DNA of 64,000 nt from Stenotrophomonas sp. 24(2023) (lineage in GTDB: Bacteria > Pseudomonadota > Gammaproteobacteria > Xanthomonadales > Xanthomonadaceae): the NCBI RefSeq assembly GCF_030913365.1, contig NZ_CP133160.1, forward strand, positions 2,270,001 to 2,334,000, read 5' to 3'. Made by a program: the position numbers and the translations under genes. How positions within the stretch are numbered: position 1 is the stretch's first letter; the number at the start of each line of letters is the position of its first letter. Shown here piece by piece: positions 59,621-64,000 of this stretch. The notes beneath the pieces were generated by a model. That model saw only the letters and a list, made by a program, of their open reading frames with translations, was not told the origin of the DNA and did no database searches.

Positions 59621-60421
59621 TCAATCGCCGTCGGTATCGTCCGGGTGCGCCTTCCAGTAGCCGGTCGAGCGGATCCAGTCGCGGGGCACGCCCAGGTGGC
59701 CTTCGATGAACTTGCGCATCATCCGCGCGCGGCGTGATTCGGTGGCGATCCAGAAGAACACATCGCCTTCGGGCTCCTCGAAATCGGTCAGCGCGTCTTC
59801 CAGCAGCGTGCTGCTGGCGGCCGGGAAACCGTTGCGCTCCAGCCAGTGGATGCGCACGTTCTCATCCTGCGGCAGGTCCTGGCGCTCGTCCTCGTCGGCC
59901 ACTTCGATGAACACCTCGGCCACCGCGCCCTCGGGCAGGATGTCCAGCCAACGGGCGATGGCCGGCAGCGCGGTTTCATCGCCGATCAGCACATAGGCGT
60001 CGTAGTCGTCGGCGACCACGAACGAACCGCGCGGGCCGCCGATGTACAGCGTATCGCCGGGCTGGGCGGCCGCGGCCCACGGGCCGGCGATGCCGTCATC
60101 GCCGTGCAGCACGAAGTCGATGGCCAGCTCGCCGGCGTCCAGGTCCCAGGCGCGCGGGGTGTAATCGCGGGCGGGGGAATGTTCCTTGCCCTCGGGGTAG
60201 CGCGGGCCCTCGGCGGTCATGGTCGGCAGCACCATCTCGCCGCTGCGGTTGGGGAAGAACAGCTTGATGTGGTCGTCCGGGCCGGGCGACTGGAAGCCGG
60301 CCAGGTCGGCACCGCCCAGCACCACCCGGCGCATGTGGGGGGTGACCGGTTCGGTGCGCAGCACCTTCAGTTCGCGGAAGCGCACGTCCAGGCGCACGCG
60401 CTTGTTGTCATGGGTCGTCAT
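59621..60421 (-). CDS. Siderophore-interacting protein (NADPH ferric-chelate reductase, NfeF/YqjH-like)
   Basis: 266-residue soluble flavoprotein that reduces ferric siderophores. An FAD-binding beta barrel is followed by an NAD(P)H domain: HMRRVVLGGADLAGF, the ARDYTPRAWD segment, GDTLYIGGPRGSFVV, and the C-terminal GYWKAHPDD ending typical of the SIP family. Start set at MTTHDNKR after AGGT. It lies 61 bp downstream of the padR-type gene in the same orientation, so it is probably part of its autoregulated operon. This matches the E. coli pair YqjI-YqjH. Confidence 0.92.
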   Translation of the reverse strand: MTTHDNKRVRLDVRFRELKVLRTEPVTPHMRRVVLGGADLAGFQSPGPDDHIKLFFPNRSGEMVLPTMTAEGPRYPEGKEHSPARDYTPRAWDLDAGELAIDFVLHGDDGIAGPWAAAAQPGDTLYIGGPRGSFVVADDYDAYVLIGDETALPAIARWLDILPEGAVAEVFIEVADEDERQDLPQDENVRIHWLERNGFPAASSTLLEDALTDFEEPEGDVFFWIATESRRARMMRKFIEGHLGVPRDWIRSTGYWKAHPDDTDGD

Positions 60422-60482
60422 TGCAGTACCTGCAGCAGTGGGGTCGCGCACGGGGCGCGGCATCGGGGGTGACCTGGCTGGA

Positions 60483-61025
60483 TCAGTCTGGCTGGGTCGT
60501 TGAAGGGGGTTGGTCGGCCAACGGGCCGTTGAGCAGGGCGGTGGCACGGGCCAGCTGGGCGGCCACCTGCACCGCCTCGCCCTCGCGCCAGCGGCCGTGG
60601 TGCAGCACCAGCGCCCGCTTGAACTCGCGCAGGGCATCGCGCAGCTCCGGCGGCAGCGCGGCCTTGGTCACCTCGCGCACGCGGTCCATCGCCCGGCGCT
60701 GCGCGGCGCGCACCTGCGGGCGCTGCAGTTCCAGTTCGGCCCGCCCGGCCTCGGTGATGCGGAAGCGGCGGCGGCCGTCCTCATCCTCGGCCACGATCCA
60801 GCCGGCCTGGTCGAAGCTGGCCAGCAGCGGGTACATCGTGCCGGCGCTGGGGGTGTAGACCTGCCCGAACAGCGCCGCGATGTGCTGGATCAGCTCGTAC
60901 CCGTGCCGTGGCTGCTCGCCCAGCAGGGCCAGTACCAGCAGGCGCAGGTCACCGCGGGTGAGCATGCGCTGGCCGCCGCGGCGTGGGCGCTCCGGACGCA
61001 GGTCGGTGGGGTCGGGGAGGTCCAT
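60483..61025 (-). CDS. PadR family transcriptional regulator
   Basis: 180-residue DNA-binding protein with a PadR winged helix at residues about 25-110: LRLLVLALLGEQPRHGYELIQHIAALFGQVYTPSAGTMYPLLASF. A coiled-coil C-terminal part follows. It is equivalent to the PadR part of E. coli YqjI (NfeR), but lacks the extra metal-binding N-terminal region of that protein. It lies upstream of its probable target gene, the siderophore-interacting reductase, and next to a pair of operator palindromes covering its own start. Confidence 0.9.
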   Translation of the reverse strand: MDLPDPTDLRPERPRRGGQRMLTRGDLRLLVLALLGEQPRHGYELIQHIAALFGQVYTPSAGTMYPLLASFDQAGWIVAEDEDGRRRFRITEAGRAELELQRPQVRAAQRRAMDRVREVTKAALPPELRDALREFKRALVLHHGRWREGEAVQVAAQLARATALLNGPLADQPPSTTQPD

Positions 61026-61027
61026 TT

Positions 61028-61063
61028 CGATATATCGGTAACGAGTGCGCAAACGATATATCG
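61028..61063 (-). promoter_or_regulatory. PadR operator: two CGATATATCG palindromes
   Basis: Two identical perfect 10-bp palindromes CGATATATCG at 61028-61037 and 61054-61063, 26 bp apart centre to centre, directly before the padR ATG. The AT-rich sites stand out from the GC-rich background and are likely bound by the regulator itself. Confidence 0.75.
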
Positions 61064-61130
61064 ATAGACGTGCGAACGACAAGCATCCCCAACACCGGCC
61101 GGCGGTGGCGTTCAGCGGGCGGACGGGGAA

Positions 61131-61175
61131 TGCCGGCCCCACCGGGCCCTCGTTGAAAGGGCCGGTGGGGCGGCA
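61131..61175. repeat. Long intergenic hairpin
   Basis: An 18-bp stem with two single-base bulges (TGCCG-g-CCCCACCGG-g-CCCT against AGGGCCGGTGGGGCGGCA) around a 7-base loop. A second smaller palindrome lies at about 61094-61110. The 645-bp gap between padR and aceE otherwise holds no gene I can support; a few short ORFs there look non-coding. Confidence 0.6.
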
Positions 61176-61670
61176 GGGCACGGGTGGAAGGGGCGGCCTC
61201 CCCGGCGGGCGTGCCAAGCCGCACGGGGATCAGAACCAACGGCAGGCGTGCACGGGCGGCGGCATTGCCTGACAGGCGATACCCAGCGTCTACCCAGCGG
61301 ACGGGGCAGGTCTAGAGGCAATGGCGACAGTCAATGACGCCTGGTGCACTTGATCCGTCAGCGCCTTCCCATCGCGCACAGGGCTTGCCCCACAACGGTC
61401 ATCGCCATCGGCAACACTCCGTCCTGCCGATGGAAGCAGCCTGCCCAGCGGTGCCATCCAGGCACCCCGCGCCTGCCTGCGAACACGCCACGGTGCGGCA
61501 GAAGGTGGCTGTTGCGCTGCCCCGAGGCTGTCCCGGACAGGCTGTGCGGACACGGGTCTGTTGCTCCATACGCCAGCGTAGCCAAGTGACGAAAGCCCTT
61601 GGTGCGCTACACTTTGCGGTCTAGAAATCCAAACACAGTCGCGCGCGTGCGTGCGGTAATGGGAGCGCTA

Positions 61671-64000
61671 ATGAACTGGTTGAACGAGCTGCTGAACAAC
61701 GACCCGAACCCTGTTGAAAGCCAGGAGTGGATCGAGTCGTTGAAGGCCGTGATTGATGTCGAGGGCCCCGAGCGCGCGCATCAACTGTTGGAAGGCATGG
61801 TGGAACTGACCCGTCGTTCGGGTGCGTACCTGCCGTTCTCCCCCACCACCGAGTACGTCAATACGATCGAGCCGCAGCTGGAGGCCAAGAGCCCGGGCAA
61901 TGCCGATCTGGAATGGCGCATCCGTTCGATCATCCGCTGGAATGCGATGGCCACGGTGGTCCGTGCCAACCGCAAGCCGGGCGACCTGGGCGGCCACATC
62001 GCCTCCTTCGCCTCCGGCGCCACCCTGTATGACGTGGGCTTCAACCACTTCTGGCGCGCCCCGAGCGACAGCCACCCGGGCGACCTGCTGTTCATCCAGG
62101 GCCACAGCGCCCCGGGCATCTACTCGCGCGCCTTCCTGGAAGGCCGCATCAGCGAAGAGCAGCTGGACAAGTTCCGCATGGAAGTGGACGGCGGTGGCCT
62201 GTCGTCCTACCCGCACCCGTGGCTGATGCCGGACTTCTGGCAGACCCCGACCGTGTCGATGGGCCTGGGCCCGCTGGCGGCGATCTACCAGGCGCAGTTC
62301 ATGAAGTACCTGGAAAACCGCGGCCTGATCGAAAAGAGCGACCGCAAGGTGTGGTGCTTCATCGGCGACGGTGAATCGGACGAGCCGGAAACCCTGGGCG
62401 CCATCGCCCTGGCCGGCCGTGAAGGCCTGGACAACCTGATCTTCGTGGTGAACTGCAACCTGCAGCGCCTGGACGGCCCGGTGCGCGGCAACGGCAAGAT
62501 CATCCAGGAACTGGAAGGCGTGTTCCGTGGCGGCGGCTGGAATGTCATCAAGCTGCTGTGGGGCGGTTACTGGGATGCCCTGCTGGCCAAGGACACCAAT
62601 GGCGTCCTGAAGAAGCTGATGATGGAAACCGTCGACGGCGAATACCAGAACTGCAAGGCCTTCGGCGGCGCGTACACGCGCGAGCATTTCTTCGGCAAGT
62701 ACCCGGAAACCGCCGCAATGGTGGCCGGCCTGAGCGACGACGACATCTGGCGCCTGAACCGTGGCGGCCACGACCCGCACAAGGTGTACGCCGCCTACCA
62801 CCAGGCCGTGAACACCAAGGGCATGCCGACCGTCATCCTGGCCAAGACGGTCAAGGGCTACGGCATGGGCAGCGCCGGTGAATCGCTGAACCCGACCCAC
62901 CAGACCAAGAAGCTGGACGACGAAGCGGTCAAGCACTTCCGCGACCGCTTCAACATTCCGGTGACCGACGCGCAGCTGGCCGATGGCCAGGTGCCGTTCT
63001 ACCACCCGGGCCCGGATTCGCCGGAAGTGAAGTACCTGCAGGAACGCCGTGCCGCCCTGGGTGGCTACCTGCCGCAGCGCCGCCAGAAGGCCAGCAAGAG
63101 CTTCAACGCGCCGAAGCTGGAAACCTACGAGCGCCTGCTCAAGAGCAGCGGCGAGCGCACCTACTCCACCACCATGGCGTTCGTGCAGAGCCTGAACATC
63201 ACCCTGCGTGACAAGGAACTGGGCCCGCACATCGTGCCGATCGTGGCCGACGAAGCCCGTACCTTCGGTATGGAAGGCCTGTTCCGCCAGATCGGCATCT
63301 ATGCGCCGTTCGGCCAGAAGTACAAGCCGGTCGACGCCGACCAGCTGATGTTCTACCGCGAAGACCAGAGCGGCCAGGTGCTGCAGCAGGGCATCAGCGA
63401 GCCGGGTGCGATCAGCTCGTGGATGGCGGCCGGTACCAGCTACTCGGTCAGCAACGTGCCGATGCTGCCGTTCTACATCTACTACTCGATGTTCGGCTTC
63501 CAGCGCGTGGGCGACATTGCCTGGCAGGCCGCCGACATGCGTACCCGCGGCTTCCTGCTGGGTGGCACCGCCGGCCGCACCACGCTGAACGGTGAAGGCC
63601 TGCAGCACGAAGATGGCTTCAGCCACCTGGTGGCCGGCGGCATTCCCAACGTGCGCAGCTACGACCCGACCTTCGGCTTCGAAGTGACGGTGATCCTGCA
63701 GCACGGCACCAAGGCCATGATGGAAGACCAGGTAGACGAGTATTACTACCTGACCCTGATGAACGAAAACTACGCCCACCCGGAAATGCCGGAAGGCGCA
63801 GCCGAAGGCATCGTCAAGGGCATGTACCTGCTGACCGACGCCGGCAAGCCGAAGAAGGGCGAACTGCGCGTGCAGCTGCTGGGTTCGGGCACCATCCTGC
63901 GTGAAGCCATTGCCGCCGCCGAACTGCTGGACAAGGACTTCGGCGTGACCGCCGATATCTGGTCCTGCCCGAGCTTCAACGAGCTGCGCCGCGATGGTTT
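61671..64000 (+). CDS. aceE: Pyruvate dehydrogenase E1 component (homodimeric), partial at window end
   Basis: First 776 codons of about 890. The enzyme decarboxylates pyruvate with thiamine diphosphate. It reads without interruption to the window end and needs no stop, so it is cut off by the window. Family signatures are GDGESDEPETLGAIALAGRE (ThDP-binding, Gly232 on) with the typical NCNLQRLDGPVRGNGKIIQELE, and GGTAGRTTLNGEGLQHEDG later. GGGAG lies five bases before the ATG at 61671, favouring it over an in-frame ATG at 61659. The aceF/lpd genes should follow. Confidence 0.97.
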   Translation, partial: MNWLNELLNNDPNPVESQEWIESLKAVIDVEGPERAHQLLEGMVELTRRSGAYLPFSPTTEYVNTIEPQLEAKSPGNADLEWRIRSIIRWNAMATVVRANRKPGDLGGHIASFASGATLYDVGFNHFWRAPSDSHPGDLLFIQGHSAPGIYSRAFLEGRISEEQLDKFRMEVDGGGLSSYPHPWLMPDFWQTPTVSMGLGPLAAIYQAQFMKYLENRGLIEKSDRKVWCFIGDGESDEPETLGAIALAGREGLDNLIFVVNCNLQRLDGPVRGNGKIIQELEGVFRGGGWNVIKLLWGGYWDALLAKDTNGVLKKLMMETVDGEYQNCKAFGGAYTREHFFGKYPETAAMVAGLSDDDIWRLNRGGHDPHKVYAAYHQAVNTKGMPTVILAKTVKGYGMGSAGESLNPTHQTKKLDDEAVKHFRDRFNIPVTDAQLADGQVPFYHPGPDSPEVKYLQERRAALGGYLPQRRQKASKSFNAPKLETYERLLKSSGERTYSTTMAFVQSLNITLRDKELGPHIVPIVADEARTFGMEGLFRQIGIYAPFGQKYKPVDADQLMFYREDQSGQVLQQGISEPGAISSWMAAGTSYSVSNVPMLPFYIYYSMFGFQRVGDIAWQAADMRTRGFLLGGTAGRTTLNGEGLQHEDGFSHLVAGGIPNVRSYDPTFGFEVTVILQHGTKAMMEDQVDEYYYLTLMNENYAHPEMPEGAAEGIVKGMYLLTDAGKPKKGELRVQLLGSGTILREAIAAAELLDKDFGVTADIWSCPSFNELRRDG

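Noticed and set aside
61290..61624. Two overlapping ORFs of 87 and 96 codons before aceE
   Set aside because: No start signals, no family, Cys/Arg/Pro-rich translation; treated as non-coding.
61668..63779. 703-codon open frame opposite aceE
   Set aside because: Antisense shadow; the plus-strand frame is an unmistakable pyruvate dehydrogenase E1.

Overview
The window looks like a chromosomal segment of a high-GC gammaproteobacterium of the Lysobacteraceae/Xanthomonadaceae, most likely Stenotrophomonas (S. maltophilia complex or a close relative). The evidence is the dense, xanthomonad-style coding with very high GC, the gene order (envC-ctp, a DUF2244-led cytochrome oxidase operon, rpsU-yqeY-yihY-dnaG opposite tsaD), and above all GTAG-headed palindromes (SMAG-type REPs, known from S. 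maltophilia) in many intergenic gaps. No phage, insertion sequence, integrase, CRISPR array or tRNA was seen.

Layout. 1-2373: 3' part of a 23S rRNA gene, then two tandem, practically identical 5S genes, each with its own terminator. 2.4-9.2 kb: envelope genes (secreted M28 peptidase with a VNG-repeat protein; EnvC-type amidase activator; S41 protease; rhomboid protease). 9.2-12.3 kb: FadL-type porin, a secreted unknown, PnuC. 12.3-15.5 kb: PutA without the N-terminal repressor domain. 15.8-24.3 kb: a complete aa3 cytochrome c oxidase and heme A cluster (DUF2244, ctaC, ctaD, a small membrane protein, ctaG, ctaE, SURF1, a SCO-like protein, ctaA, ctaB), interrupted by one small opposite-strand membrane gene. 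24.4-31.0 kb: symporter, dnaG/yihY/yqeY/rpsU block, tsaD, and an Abi/HEPN-like gene. 31.0-38.4 kb: probable small RNA, folB, an MscS-type channel, GH3 beta-glucosidase behind a LacI-type operator, a lipoprotein, PQQ-type sugar dehydrogenase, YiaA. 38.4-43.1 kb: a tightly overlapped four-gene module (NlpC/P60 endopeptidase, L-Ala-D/L-Glu epimerase, YkuD enzyme, amino acid permease) that reads as a murein-peptide salvage pathway. 43.1-53.2 kb: zinc-ribbon protein, a probable gene remnant, EF-hand protein, HAD phosphatase, HglS-type 2-oxoadipate dioxygenase, CoA-transferase, glnE and a five-unit array of paired SMAG repeats. 53.2-64 kb: YhhQ-like transporter, a DUF2145 pair, ELM1 protein, nitroreductase, YceI lipoprotein, siderophore-interacting reductase with its PadR regulator, and the start of aceE, which runs off the window end.

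Most genes are housekeeping or envelope genes. No clear-cut unknown multi-gene system stands out. The best candidates for new biology are the salvage operon, the probable small RNA at about 31.2 kb, the five-unit paired SMAG array, several strong operator palindromes (fadL-type gene, bglX, padR), the VNG-repeat/M28 pair, and a set of apparently leaderless genes. All functional statements come from reading motifs and translations; no database search was run.
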